A DNA stretch of 64,000 nt from Stachybotrys elegans. Taxonomy: Eukaryota > Ascomycota > Sordariomycetes > Hypocreales > Stachybotryaceae. A program made the position numbers and the translations under genes. The stretch spans positions 744,001 to 808,000 of the forward strand of contig JAGPNK010000012.1 of NCBI GenBank assembly GCA_020746835.1. The letters run 5' to 3'. The stretch's first letter is position 1. Every line of letters starts with the position of its first letter. The notes beneath the pieces were generated by a model. It searched no databases and was not told where the DNA came from. It saw nothing but the letters and a program-made list of their open reading frames with translations. Of the stretch, positions 45,906-57,062 are shown in pieces.

Positions 45906-47436
45906 TTAGATGACGTCCTGCTTGTTGTGCGAGCAAGAGTGGCTGTGCTCAGCCTCCTGGGCAATGTAGGCCCAGCGCTGGAACTCGGAGCGGATGGCCT
46001 TGGCGTCGCGCTTGGCGGGAGTCGTCTTGCGGCGACGGGGCAGGTCGGCGAGGTCAGAGTTGGCCAGGGTGGCAGCGGCGTAGGCGGCGGCCTTGGCGTT
46101 GGCCGTGATGGCCTCCCAGCTGATGTTGTCGATGCCGTCGCACTGGAGGTGGTAGCAGGGGTCGAAGCCGCCGGCGCTGGTGCCCGTGTGCAGGCCGGAC
46201 GAGGGAACGCCAATCTCGATGAAGCCGACGTAGTCGGAGCCGGTGCCGAAGGGAGCGCGGGTGGCGGGGAGGCCCTCGCCGAGCAAATACTCCTCGAGGA
46301 GGGCGGCACCGACGACATCGCCCTCGTTGTCGCCGACGTAGACGTCGAACTTGGGGTTGATGGAACCAATCATGTCAAAGTTGAGGTAGAAGCGGATCTT
46401 GTCGCGCTCCTCCTCGGACAGGGTCTGGGTGTAGTACAGAGATCCAATGAGGCCAGACTCCTCGGCTCCCCACCAGATGAAGCGGACCTTGTTCTTGAGG
46501 CCCTTGTACTTCTTGAAGGAGCTGATGACCTCGAGGATAGCAGACGTGCCGGAGCCGTCGTCGTTGACACCAGCGCCGGCCTGGACGGAGTCGAGGTGGG
46601 CACCGAGGACAATGACGTTGTTGGGGTCACCCTCCTTGGTCTCGGCAATGATGTTGAACGTCTCGCGCGTATCGAAGACGGAGTCGACGTACAGCCTGAC
46701 GACGACCTCCTCGCCAGCAGCGATGCGCTGCGACCAGGCGACGCCGACGGCCTGGGGGATGGTGCCGACGGGAGGCAGCAGGCCAATGTTCTCGGCGCCG
46801 AGGGTGGCGACCGAGGGGGTGCCGGGGGCGTTGTGGTAGAGGATGACGCCCAAGGCGCCGTGGGCGGCGGCGAGCCTAAGTTTCTCCGAGATGGCGCAGG
46901 TGCCGCGCTTGACGAGGGCGAGCTTGCCGGTGGCGTCGATGCCCGTCCACTGGTCCTCGAAGCACATGGAGCCGCGGGCGTCGTCGACGGGGGTGTCGAC
47001 GAGGGCGGCGGTGATGCCCTCGGGGGAGTGGCGGGGTTGTAGATCAGGGCGACGACCTCGACGTCCTCGCCCTCGGGACCGGTGACGGAGATGTCGCGGA
47101 TCTGGGCAAAGGTGTGGTTGAAGAACCTGGCCAGTTAGCATACACAGGTCGTAGTAGGCAATTGGGACAAGAGGAGACGTACTGCTTGTGCGAGTCAATG
47201 GTGGTGGCAAAGCGAGTCTGGACGCGCTCCAGGATGAAGTCGCCAGAGGCCTCGTAGCCGGGCAGGCCAAAGGCACGGTTGCCGCCATTGTCGCGCGCAA
47301 TCTTGTTGAGGTTCCACAGGTTGCGCTGCAGCTTCTGGGTCTCGATGTCCGCGACGGCCTTCTCGGGCGTGAGGGGGTCGCTGGCGCAGACGCCGACGGC
47401 CATGAGGGCGGCCGCGAGGGCAGAGAAGGTCTTCAT
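45906..47436 (-). CDS. secreted M28 aminopeptidase (Lap2/aminopeptidase-Y-like), frameshifted
   Basis: Secreted zinc aminopeptidase with a PA domain, about 490 residues if the frame were continuous. Exon 1 is 47436-47183 (signal peptide MKTFSALAAALMAVGVCA) and exon 2 begins at 47126. In exon 2 the frame reading FFNHTFAQIRDISVTGPEGE...NPAT breaks at a run of five C (coding strand; 47022-47026), and the remaining protein (EGITAALVDTPVDD onward) continues in another frame to the stop at 45906. Strict translation would leave the family frame and stop near 46370. All downstream M28 motifs are intact: GAHLDSVQAG, NDDGSGTSAIL, WGAEESGLIGS, NFDMIGS and SGLHTG. This is therefore either a sequencing/assembly indel or a very recent inactivation. 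Confidence 0.82.
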
Positions 47437-48511
47437 GGTGGGCTCGAGGGGAAGGGAGAAAGAGGTGAATTGATAGAAGACTCCTGGGAGGGGGAGGACG
47501 AGGGGTGGAGGAGCGAGACACAGAGATCAACGCGACGAGGCGTCGTTATTTATGTATGTACCCGCGGCCAAGATATGATGGCTTTGCCTCCCCTCCCTGA
47601 CAAGGTTCCGTCGATATCATCATGGGCAGCGGCGATGACATGATAAGGTGGCCGAGCAGGGGTTTCGAGAACTTTTGGACGCGCCGCGCAGGTCCCTTTG
47701 CGAGCAGCCCAGCCCAGTCCTACAGTGCACTACCCTTGACAAGGCAGGTCAGGGAGCCCCAAGATCTTGGCAAAGATGGGCCCTTTCTTGTCCCCCTTCA
47801 AATCCTTGTTGGAAGAGTTGGACACGAATGTCTTGAGGTGTAAGTCAATGGCAGAGAAAACACATGGCCGTTCTGCACTGGAGCATGGACTTCCCCCCCC
47901 TCTTCTCTGCTTCTTTCCCCTCTCCCAAGACTGTAGAATTGAACGCCAAAGCCTCCTCGTACCCCAAATATGCTTAACATGCATAAATTGATTGATTTAT
48001 TGTGGGTTGCCGGGTGAATATTGATCGGCTCCCAACTAACCTCAGCTTAGCCCGGCTAGTCCGCCGTCCCAGTTGCCCAAGTAGGAAGGTCATAAGCCAA
48101 TCCGCACCTCGGTTCACAATCCGAATTCGCCATCCATGCCCATGGAACCAACAGTGGCAACAGATGCGACCGTACCGACAAGACGTTGACGACTCTCCCA
48201 AAGCACGGCTGTTCCGGTATCTCTCGGCGTTGTTAGCTCCTCTCGGACATGATAGTATATGCTATATGCCCAATACATTCTACTCGTCTTGTATGTAAAT
48301 AAATGGCAAGCATATTTGGGGTTACGAGGAGGCTTTGGCATGCCGGCTCTTTGGATCGTCATGCAACCCTTCCTTCGATGCACAGCTTGACAGTCCATTT
48401 ATAGTCGGTATATCCACTCTTCCCATCTTCTCGCATGCACCTCCCGAAGGTTCGGTAACTTCCGATGCGTGGCATGTGTGCGTTAGTAGAGTTGTTATTA
48501 GCAGGTCGGTA
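47437..48511. other. intergenic region
   Basis: 1.07 kb between the peptidase start and the 3' end of the next gene on the same strand. It contains the peptidase promoter. No gene or repeat recognised. Confidence 0.5.
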
Positions 48512-49989
48512 TCACACTCTAACTCGAATCGCAAGACCCTTTTGCCCATGGAGGAGGTGTCGTGCGACTACAAACGCGACTCCGCCCGCCACCACAATCG
48601 CCATGTAAAGAGAGGCGAGTGCCTGCGTACCAAAAGCCCGCAGCATTTGTCCACTCAGCGGAGGGGAAATCAACAGCGAGAAGCTGACGAAGAAATACAT
48701 GGTTCCTGTGGTGCCATCAGTTACCTTACCATTATCACTCTCCACGAAGAAATCAGGACTTACCGAAGTATCTTCCGTAATCCTTGGTATCACACGTCTT
48801 CCCCATGCATACCGGCGTCAACGACATAAATGATCCGCTCCCGAAGCCCCATAGAGCAGCAAATGTGTACACGGCACCAAGAGAGGTCGAACCGAACGGC
48901 ACGAGCACAACGCCCGTAAATACCGCCGTGAAAATGATCATGAGGATCGACACGTTAAAGTGGCCGTAGATATCGCCCGCCAGGCCCGGAAGGAGGCGCC
49001 CGAGAGTTGACGTGCCGTTGGCAATGGATATCAAGGCGAACCCAGTGTCGGTGCTGAACCGAGCGGCTGCTGCATACGTCGGTAGCAGAGCAAACACGCC
49101 AAATGTGGCAAACTCGAGCGCAAAGAGGCCAATGGTGACAAAGACAAATGTCCAGCTCCTGAGAGCCTGGAAGTTGAGCGCAAACCGTGCGACGCTCAGC
49201 TTCTCCGCGGCGGCGGCATCGTCGTGCTGCGGCGTCGGGCGATAGAGGCACGCGAGACCTGCCATCATGACGCCCGTAAAGATAAAGGCCAGTATCCGTA
49301 TCGCCCATGTCCACCCCAGGCGGGGAAGGCAGCTCCGCAGCATCATGGGCAGGACGACGCCGCCGATGCTCGATCCGCACAGCGCAATGCCCATGGCCAG
49401 CCCGCGCCGCCGTACAAACCACTTGCTTATAACAGCCACGCCAACCATGGAGATGATGGCAGCCCCTAAGCCGCCCCATATCCCAAGCACTACCATGTAG
49501 TGCCAGTACTCGGAGCACTCGGCCAGCACGAAGAAGACGGGTATATAGATGGCGCATCCGACGGGGCCCAAGACGCGCGGGCCGTATGCGTCGAATAGAG
49601 GTCCAATCTGTATTCCCAGAAGCGTTGCTAGAGCAGTGAAGACTCCCGTGATCCAGCCTATGTCTCTGGACGAGTACGCCGAGAGCTGGTTCATTTCTAG
49701 GTACGCCTGTATCGTGCCAATCGTCTGCATGAAGCCTACATCTCTCAGCAAGACATGTCTGTACGGTCCAAAGCCCCAACATACCAAAACTGGGGAAGAG
49801 AAACAAAAAGGATCCCACGACAGCTATCCAAGCCTCGAAGCTTGTCTCGTCCAGCAAGACTATATCCGATTGTGGAGGCAACTCAACTGGGGCCTGTCCT
49901 GTCCTTTCTGCATCTTGGCTGGCGCTGGAGACTTCATGGACGAAAATTCTTTGCGCCTCAACGGCGTTTGTCTTGCTTTCGGATGACAT
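48512..49989 (-). CDS. MFS transporter, monocarboxylate-porter-like
   Basis: Plasma-membrane carrier of 456 residues from exons 49989-49785, 49735-48764 and 48705-48512. About 12 helices follow a 50-residue hydrophilic N-terminus. The fungal monocarboxylate-porter style is visible in SFEAWIAVVGSFLFLFPSFG at the first helix (D/E-x-G-like loop), LGIQIGPLFDAYGPR in helix two, and WFVRRRGLAMGIALCGSSIGG before helix five. Such fungal proteins resemble monocarboxylate transporters but often carry other solutes, for example riboflavin or unknown metabolites. The first intron interrupts the codon of the last Gly of the first helix. No partner gene is obvious. Confidence 0.9.
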
Positions 49990-50451
49990 CTTAAAGGTTA
50001 TGAGCAAAATTACTAAATAAAATGAAGTGAGATGGGAGGAGTTGCGGTGCAAGAAGCTGCAGAGGCGGATTAGACGGTAGACAACCATCGTCACTCCGAC
50101 GTCGCAGACGTGCAGACAACCCAGCGTTATGCCCTGCCTCACCCCTCCTTGCTAGTGGACCGTATATAATTCCCCATTCTGTTAAGGAAACGAGAGCCAA
50201 CCGATTCATCACATCGTCTCTGCCTCCACTCACCTCTCCTACCCTGCAGAGTGATCAGCTTCTTACTTATTTGTGATGATGAGTTTCAGTTAACAGAGCA
50301 GTTGTTTCTATCTCTATAATGTTTGTGGCTTGTCAGCAGTTTCTTTGTGCAATACATCCTTGAACCCAATCCTTCAACTTCACATTTGGGCCTTGATGCC
50401 GTGTGCTCAAGCTGCAAGAGCAATAACAACTCGAGTAATATGAAGTCTGGC
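49990..50451. other. intergenic region
   Basis: 462 bases carrying the promoter of the MFS gene and the 3' side of the HET gene. Nothing further recognised. Confidence 0.5.
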
Positions 50452-52563
50452 CTAGATCAAACTGATGTCGCCCGCTTGATGACTGATTTGGTCCCAAACA
50501 TCTCCGTACATCATACCATGCACATAGCAATGTGACACCAACCTGTAACTGCTGTCCACCCTCCTCAGGAGCACCGGCATTGGCAGCCCGGCCACAAGGG
50601 CCACGACATCGCCCGTCTGCATCGAGCCAGGAAACCTATCCGGCGCAAGCCCGAAATAACCCCCCTCGGTGCGGAAAAAGGCCTTGGTGGTCGAGAAAGA
50701 CTGCGCGTTGGAATGATAACCCCATCCTCCGCCATCGGACATCATGGCAAGCATTGTCCGGAGCTCGATCGGAATGCCCTCAACCTGGCGCTGCAGTTGC
50801 TCAATGAGACCTCTCCTGCTATTGGATCGGAAGATGGAGGAAAAGACGGACCGCAGGCGTATTTCTGGCAGAGGCGCTGCACCTATTGAGACAGCCAGCG
50901 GCATGGCTTTGGCCGTCAGCTGCGACTCGGTTGCGCGCATGGAAACGAGCCAGTCCCCGAACTGCTGTGCTTCCGGGCTGCCGTTGTTCTCGGGAAAATC
51001 GCCCAGAAGCGTCGTTTTCAAGGCGCTGTCGATGCTCTCTCCCGTTGGATACGACTCGGCCCAGTATGCTACTTCCACCCACTCTTTCATTGTGTTGTAC
51101 ATAACATGGAGCTTCCGCAACGCGTCCGACACGATGATCCTGCCCGATGCGTCCCGCTGCAGCAGTGAGGGAATGTCCGGCGGCACTGTCCTGCCAAAGG
51201 AGTTTGCGCGATATATGACTGTGTCAATAACCTTTCCGTGGATGACAATCTCGCGAGGGTTGGACGTGAACCGCCACCTCGCTGCTGAGCCTGCGCTGGC
51301 GATGAAGCGGTCTCGCACCACTGCATGCCGGGCATCGCCCTCCTCAAATCCCTTGTCAGACCAGTCTGGAACCCATGAAGGCAGACTAAGACGTCTTGAG
51401 TCGGAGGGGACGAAGTTCAAAAGGTAGAGATCCTTGTCGTGCTGAATAGACGCTGCAGTCACCTCGGTGTATATTTCCTCGACCGGCTTGTCGTAGTTTG
51501 CTTCGGGCACTGGGATTTTAAAGTAGCGAAGCAGACCGTACAGGGCGTACACCTTGTCCTTGGGGTCGGTGGCCAGCTTGGGCCGGCAAAAGAGCAGAAA
51601 CAGCGAGAGATTCATGCCGATGTCCAGTCCCGGTGTCTTGGCCATGATTTCCCCGGCGTCCGGAAATCGGTGGCGCAGAATCATCTGCCCGCCGTAGCGC
51701 AGCAGCTTCATGTCGCCGTTGGTGTCGATCCAGGGATAATCGATGGCTCCGAGGATGTCTGTGGCCGTCCAGAATGTGATCCAGCGGATGCACGAGTCGC
51801 CACATCGCACCTCGATCTTTGTAGCACTGGGGAGGATGACCTCTTGGACGGTCCACATTCTCCGAAACCAGTTCCTGCGAAAGATGGCATTGATCCGATC
51901 GTCTGCTTGGTGCTTTACATCTGCACAATTCGAGATTAATACCTCGGGACATAAGTAGCGCATCGTATACTCACTCTTGACGATTTCTCTCGCCTGGTCG
52001 TGCAGCTTCTTTTGCGTGATTTGCCTACTTGCCAAATACTGGGTAGTGTCAGAATGATCTGGAATCTCACCCTTAATCGGGCTGAGGTCTTTGATCTTGC
52101 TGACGTCTCCGATTTGCTGCAAGAGATTTATCGATTCGGCAGCCGCTTGATCGCCCTCGCCCAGCCATACTACGACCTTCTCGGCGCCAAGATATATCTC
52201 TCCCATCAGTCCAACCTGACTGCTCCTCTCTTCCACAGACAACTGGTTGATGCAGATGCCGTCAACCCATAGCGTGCGCTCTTCGGTGGCGTCGCGCAGG
52301 TGTCGCAGGGCTGCTGCGCAGTTTGGAGTAATGTCGAGTCGCAAATCGGAGGAACCGTCGATGCAGACCACGGGATACGAGGGGCTCTCCGCATCCCAGG
52401 TATAAGACAGAGCCCAAAATTTGGGCGACTCGTCCAGTGAAACCGCAACCAGACGGCATCTCAACTCGGCCGTCCTGTGTGGACTAGGCTCGAGCCGAAG
52501 CACCCTGATAGACCGCGGCGTGGGCAGTGGCTGATGCGTGTAGTAAGCAGTTTGGCCAGTCAT
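50452..52563 (-). CDS. heterokaryon incompatibility (HET) domain protein 1
   Basis: Non-self-recognition type protein of the fungal HET superfamily, 685 residues from exons 52563-51975 and 51920-50452. The N-terminal HET domain shows the three usual blocks: FWALSYTWDAE, LWVDGICINQ with SSQVGLMGEIY, and RRMWTVQEVILPS. The C-terminal half ends in the HET-gene-typical GDVVALVAGLPMPVLLR...YVHGMMYGDVWD segment. The intron of 54 bases is open in frame, so an unspliced form of 703 residues is possible. The first ATG is at 52563; the open frame extends further only with non-ATG codons. A second HET gene lies 2 kb upstream on the same strand, with a RedAm-like gene between them. Confidence 0.9.
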   Translation of the reverse strand: MTGQTAYYTHQPLPTPRSIRVLRLEPSPHRTAELRCRLVAVSLDESPKFWALSYTWDAESPSYPVVCIDGSSDLRLDITPNCAAALRHLRDATEERTLWVDGICINQLSVEERSSQVGLMGEIYLGAEKVVVWLGEGDQAAAESINLLQQIGDVSKIKDLSPIKGEIPDHSDTTQYLASRQITQKKLHDQAREIVKSEYTMRYLCPEVLISNCADVKHQADDRINAIFRRNWFRRMWTVQEVILPSATKIEVRCGDSCIRWITFWTATDILGAIDYPWIDTNGDMKLLRYGGQMILRHRFPDAGEIMAKTPGLDIGMNLSLFLLFCRPKLATDPKDKVYALYGLLRYFKIPVPEANYDKPVEEIYTEVTAASIQHDKDLYLLNFVPSDSRRLSLPSWVPDWSDKGFEEGDARHAVVRDRFIASAGSAARWRFTSNPREIVIHGKVIDTVIYRANSFGRTVPPDIPSLLQRDASGRIIVSDALRKLHVMYNTMKEWVEVAYWAESYPTGESIDSALKTTLLGDFPENNGSPEAQQFGDWLVSMRATESQLTAKAMPLAVSIGAAPLPEIRLRSVFSSIFRSNSRRGLIEQLQRQVEGIPIELRTMLAMMSDGGGWGYHSNAQSFSTTKAFFRTEGGYFGLAPDRFPGSMQTGDVVALVAGLPMPVLLRRVDSSYRLVSHCYVHGMMYGDVWDQISHQAGDISLI

Positions 52564-53583
52564 TTCTCCGACGCTCTCACTGGGTAAGATTGATGAATAA
52601 TACAGAAGTGCGAGTTGAAAAAAAGTTTGGCATCTGGATGAGCTTGATGCCACCAGCCAGCTCTCTTGTGGGGAACTGAGGCTGAGGCCGATCAGCTCTA
52701 GGCACCATTCTGGCCCAATCAGATCATGTCAGCAGTCATCCGCAATGCATACTGTTCTAGGTATGGCAGGCGGGGTATCCAGGGAGTGAAATTAACTACA
52801 TGGGTCAGGGAAGTGAGTTGGCAATGGATGTCTGTTGATGGAGACAGCTGGGGATTGTAGCATTCAATCAAGTGAGCGAACTACAATGTTTGCAACATCA
52901 CCATGGTACTCTCTCACATATGAAAATATCTATGCAGCCATTTGCCATATCTATCATGGCGGACAATATTCAGCAACTTGCTGTGGCTTTAATTCGCACG
53001 AGGAATTTAGTTCGCCAAGAGTATACTCTGCGAGGAAACCTACATGCATTGCGCTGGCAAATCATACTCTAGCGAGCGCCAAAACGTAGTCGTTGAGACA
53101 TGTAAAGACAGACAGTCCCGTCTCTCCTAGCAGTCCGTCCCAAGTCTGCAAGAACTGTCAACTTGCGTAAGACGACCCATGGTGTGTGATGTAACAGATT
53201 AAAATAGTATGTATCGGGAAGCTACCTTTCTAGCATCATCCACAGACCGAGAATTGAATTGGTAAGCAATAAAGGCTCGGCAGTTTAATTGCTTCGTAAT
53301 GTCACGGTTGATTTTCCACTCAACACGCAACCTGCATCGGCGTGACTCACTCAGAGATACTACCCCAATGCGAACCGTGTTGGGTGTCGTCCTACGTTCG
53401 CATCTGACGATGGTAGAGGTGATGCAAGTGGCGCTAGGCCGTAGCCACATCATGTTATCAGAGGAATCGTCTCAGTATAAATATATCATCTAACTCTGAT
53501 GCTTGAATTCATCAGAACTCCAACATCAACCCAAAGCCACATCTCATCACACTTGTATATCCATCACTCTCTTGTACTCAACA
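52564..53583. other. divergent promoter region of HET 1 and RedAm-like genes
   Basis: 1.0 kb between divergent start codons. A TATA box at 53476-53485 serves the plus-strand gene. No gene recognised. Confidence 0.5.
53476..53485 (+). promoter_or_regulatory. TATA box of the RedAm-like gene
   Basis: TATAAATATA, about 100 bases upstream of the start codon at 53584. Confidence 0.55.
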
Positions 53584-54483
53584 ATGAGTCCCTCGCGCGT
53601 GACTTGCATTGGCATCGGCAACATGGGCTCAGCCCTCGCCAAAACTCTTCTCAAGGCCAACGTGGCCGTGACCCTTTGGAATCGAACGCGGGATCGCGCA
53701 CAAGTCGACTCCGCAATCTCTGCCGGCGGCGAATTTGTAAGCGACATCACCGAGGCCGTCGCCAGGAACGACATCATCATCATTTGTCTGTTCGACTACA
53801 ACACTCTGAACCAGGCGTTTGCCCCCTTGGAGAACATCAAATCAGCACTCCTGAACAAAAGAGTTGTTAATCTCACCAACGGCACTCCCAGCCAGGCGCG
53901 GGAAGCCGAGCGTTGGATGAAGGCTCGAGGCGCGGCCGAGTACTACGATGGCGGCGTGATGGTGACCCCAGAACTTGTAGGGACTCCGCACAGCTTCCTC
54001 GTTTACAGCGGAGAGAACGAGGGTTCTTGGTCAGCAGAGAGCGGTCTCGCGAATACCCTCAAGCCCCTGGGACAGGCACTCTACATCGCACCAGACGCAG
54101 GAGCAGCCGCTGTCTTTGATTTGGCCGCCCTCTCTGCCATGTATGGAATGTTTTCGGGTGCCTTCATGGGGATGGGTCTGATCAAGAAGCAAGGCGGAAA
54201 GGTGCTGCCTGGAGTAGAAAAGGTCATGGCTCCCCTCCTCGGGGCTCTCGTGCCATATCTCGGCTTGATTGCCAAGTCAATTGATGAGGAGACGTGGGAC
54301 GATAATCTCGGGAACCCTCTGGGGATGCAGCTCGCGGGTGTTAGAAACATTCTGCAAGCCTGTAAAGAGGAGGGGGTTGATGGGACGGGTCTTGAGCATC
54401 TCGCGCGTCTGATGGAGGAGGTTGTCAAGGAGCGAGGTGGTGACGGTGGTATCGCCGCCGTGGGACAACGTGTATTGCAGTAA
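53584..54483 (+). CDS. NADPH-dependent imine reductase / reductive-aminase-like protein
   Basis: Probably cytosolic NADPH-dependent oxidoreductase of 299 residues, single exon. The Rossmann domain (residues 1-165) has CIGIGNMGSALAKTLL and LWNRTRDRA. The signature VVNLTNGTPSQARE and the C-terminal helix set (DAGAAAVFDLAALSAMYGMF) match fungal imine reductases, in particular the reductive aminases known from Aspergillus. Residues corresponding to the RedAm catalytic set are present: Asn99 in NLTNGTP, Asp179 in VFDLAAL and Tyr187 in SAMYGMF, with the Asp-Tyr spacing of eight. Members reduce imines formed from ketones and amines. The natural substrate is unknown. The gene is flanked on both sides by HET genes in opposite orientation. 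Confidence 0.88.
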   Translation: MSPSRVTCIGIGNMGSALAKTLLKANVAVTLWNRTRDRAQVDSAISAGGEFVSDITEAVARNDIIIICLFDYNTLNQAFAPLENIKSALLNKRVVNLTNGTPSQAREAERWMKARGAAEYYDGGVMVTPELVGTPHSFLVYSGENEGSWSAESGLANTLKPLGQALYIAPDAGAAAVFDLAALSAMYGMFSGAFMGMGLIKKQGGKVLPGVEKVMAPLLGALVPYLGLIAKSIDEETWDDNLGNPLGMQLAGVRNILQACKEEGVDGTGLEHLARLMEEVVKERGGDGGIAAVGQRVLQ

Positions 54484-54603
54484 ACAGTTCGCTTCAGTCT
54501 CACACAAGCAGCAATATTTCTTCTGACTAATATGTTGTTTGAATCATACTCGAAAGATGTTCATATGTGAGATGGTACCCGTTGGTGCAGTGTTTCCATC
54601 ACC

Positions 54604-56750
54604 TTACGCCAGATGGAGTGTCTCAATGGGAATTTCCTCGTTATCTGCCACTTCGCCATTCATGATACCGTGCGTGTAACAAATACCCAGGACCTTCCAG
54701 AGAGGCACTTCTCCTTCTCCCTCTATTAGCTCCCGTGCCTCCCCCGTCGGCCTTAGAATGAACGGCATCCAGCCTCCAAACAAGCACCACACTTCATCCC
54801 CAACCTGCGTATCAGCAGGGCCTATGCCTAGGTATCCCGCCTCTGTCACGTACATGACTGTATTCACAGTCAGGCCATTGATGAGTTGCTCGGCTAAAAA
54901 TGACGAAGCCGTGTGCTCATTCCACTTGTGATCGTCAGGGACTGCAAATCGAGGCTCCAGCTCAAGTACCGCCCGGCGATCCTCCACGGACAGCCCTTCC
55001 GGATGAAAGATTGACTTCAACGAGCTTCGGCAGTAGGCCACGAACGGTTCGTAAGGCTCAGTGCCACTATATTTGGAATGCCCCGCCTGCCCGTCACTCC
55101 TCATGGACAAGACAAGACTCCAGCATAGACACCGCCAAAATGCCTCAAAGTATGTGCAGCCTGTTTTATACAGTCTTCCGGGGTCCTCGTGAAGCTTTGC
55201 TAACCTGAACCAATCGCAGTAAGTCTGGCGCTTTTCTTTCGACCACGCAAGCGACTGGTTTTGCCAGCACAAGGCTCCGACGCTTGCGATACGGTCACAC
55301 CGACGACCCTTGACTTGAAGCACGCTGTTGTTTGCAAGTGGAACAATGTGGCAGGGCTCTTTGGTTTGCTTGAATAGTTGAAACAGATCTTGGGTAAACT
55401 GGTACATATTGACCTGGTCACTGAGGCCGCTAGGAGCTGTCCAATCCAAGGCCCACGAAGGAAGGCTGGGGTACATGTGCCTCTGAAGAGGATACTGAAG
55501 CGGAAGCAATGATTTCTTCCCCATGGCAGTCGACAGGGCAGCTTCGCAATACACCTTTTCGGCTGTTGTTCTATAGTTGGGAATGACAGGCTCTGAGGGC
55601 CATGCGTTGATCATTCCCAGCACACCGTAGATCTTGTCTCGGTCGTCTGTCGCATGTCGCTCCCGGAACCTGACCAGTGCCTCCCACAACTCCACGGTGG
55701 ATCCATCCTGTCTACTAGATCGCAGGAGTTGGATGTTCTTTATCTCCTTTCCGAGCTTCCGTATCGACGATCTCATTTTCGGGTTGGAATGAGAGAAATT
55801 CTTGGAGCAGCAGTCGGCCAGCATGTGGGAGGCAAGAGACTCAAAGGAGTTGACCAGGAGCGACAGATCAACTGAGACCGGTCCGTATATGAGCGAGGCT
55901 GCAGATGGAAGGGTTGATTCCTGGACAGTCTTGTCGGCGCAGTAAATCAGTTCATATTCTTCAGTGGCTAGATAATCCAACCTACCCAGACTCTGGTCCA
56001 CCAAGGGCTGTCAATAAATGGCTGTAAAGCCTTGGCCATCTGGTGGCAGTACTCATTATATCCTAGGGGGTATGCGAAGTCGTCCCCTGTATGGTCAGTG
56101 AAGAGCGGGTGATCATCGAGATGGCCGTTCGAAAGCATCCGGATAGCGGCAATACCGTGGAAGACCCAATCAACAGAACTAGAGTCCGATACATCGAAAT
56201 CAGGTTTGGTCGCGTAGTCGTAGAAGTTGTCCCATAGCCACGCTATCGAGTCGTCGTCGCGCTCGTCTCCAAACCAATGGTTGGCATAAGTAGGCATGAA
56301 TTCTTCCGACGGCTCTCCCAACCACACCGTGGTACTTGTGCAAAGTGAGTAGATTTCCCCCATCATCCCGACTTGCTGTGCACGCTCGTCTAGGTCAAGC
56401 TGGTTGATGCAGACAGCATCCGCCCACAACACCTCGGTGCCTTCTTCTCTCCGAAGACGCCTGAGGGCAGAATAGAGGTTGAACGTAACAGTCACAACAT
56501 ATCCGTTGAGTATGATCTCTCTTCTATCGTTGGCATCACCCCACGTGTAGCTCAACGCATGGTAGTCGGGAGTCGGGTAGGCCTTGAGGGCTGTTTTGTG
56601 CAAAGTGCAGTTGATGGGAGCGTCGTCGGAGCCGGACAGGAGATGAATGACGCGAATTTCTTGAATAGAGGGGTTAAGTAAGGAGGTATCTTTGTAAATA
56701 ATGTCCACCCCATCTTGGGATTGAATGTCGAGCCTTTGCAGTCCTTCCAT
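54604..56750 (-). CDS. heterokaryon incompatibility (HET) domain protein 2
   Basis: HET-superfamily protein of 696 residues from exons 56750-55986 and 55929-54604. The N-terminal domain has DYHALSYTWGDAND, LWADAVCINQLDLDERAQQV and SPWWTRVW, which joins across the 56-base intron to TVQEST. The C-terminal half contains HATDDRDKIYGVLGM and a final GDEVWCLFGGWMPFILR...YTHGIMNGEV block as in HET 1, but the two proteins differ enough to be separate family members and not recent duplicates. A G-rich minisatellite begins 48 bases upstream of the start codon. Role is inferred from family: allorecognition or other programmed cell-death signalling. Confidence 0.9.
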
Positions 56751-56797
56751 TTCACAATTGATTGGTTGTTCAATTACTGGCGAATGTAAAGACTAAA

Positions 56798-56941
56798 GGA
56801 GGCGGGGTAAAACAGACAACAGGAGGTGGAATAGGAGGTGGGGTAAAACAGACAACAGGAGGTGGAATAGGAGGTGGGGTAAAGCAGACAACAGGAGGTG
56901 GAATAGGAGGTGGGGTTAAACAGACAACAGGTGGCGGGGTA
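56798..56941 (+). repeat. 36-base minisatellite, four units
   Basis: Four consecutive units of 36 bases, the first three nearly identical and the fourth diverging at its end. Each combines a G-rich part (GGAGGTGGAATAGGAGGTG) with the core TAAAACAGACAACAG. The G tracts could form quadruplexes. The unit length is a multiple of three, so one frame stays open and would read a Gly-rich 12-residue repeat, but there is no other sign of a gene. Confidence 0.9.
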
Positions 56942-57062
56942 AAATAGATACTACACTGGGCAGACAAAAGTTTTGTGCATACCACACAGTGCCACTAAAT
57001 CACTATAGTTTTAGAAATAAATATTAATTCACTAAGAATTCAAATGTATTATTTAAACAGAT

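Noticed and set aside
45927..47042. Plus-strand open frame of 371 codons
   Set aside because: Antisense shadow of the M28 peptidase with Gly/Val/Asp-rich nonsense composition.
56798..56941. CRISPR-like array
   Set aside because: Units are directly adjacent without unique spacers and the genome is fungal.
56762..56947. Small open frame with a 12-residue Gly-rich repeat
   Set aside because: Explained by the 36-base minisatellite being a multiple of three; no promoter, no family, and the repeat family also occurs in non-coding form nearby.
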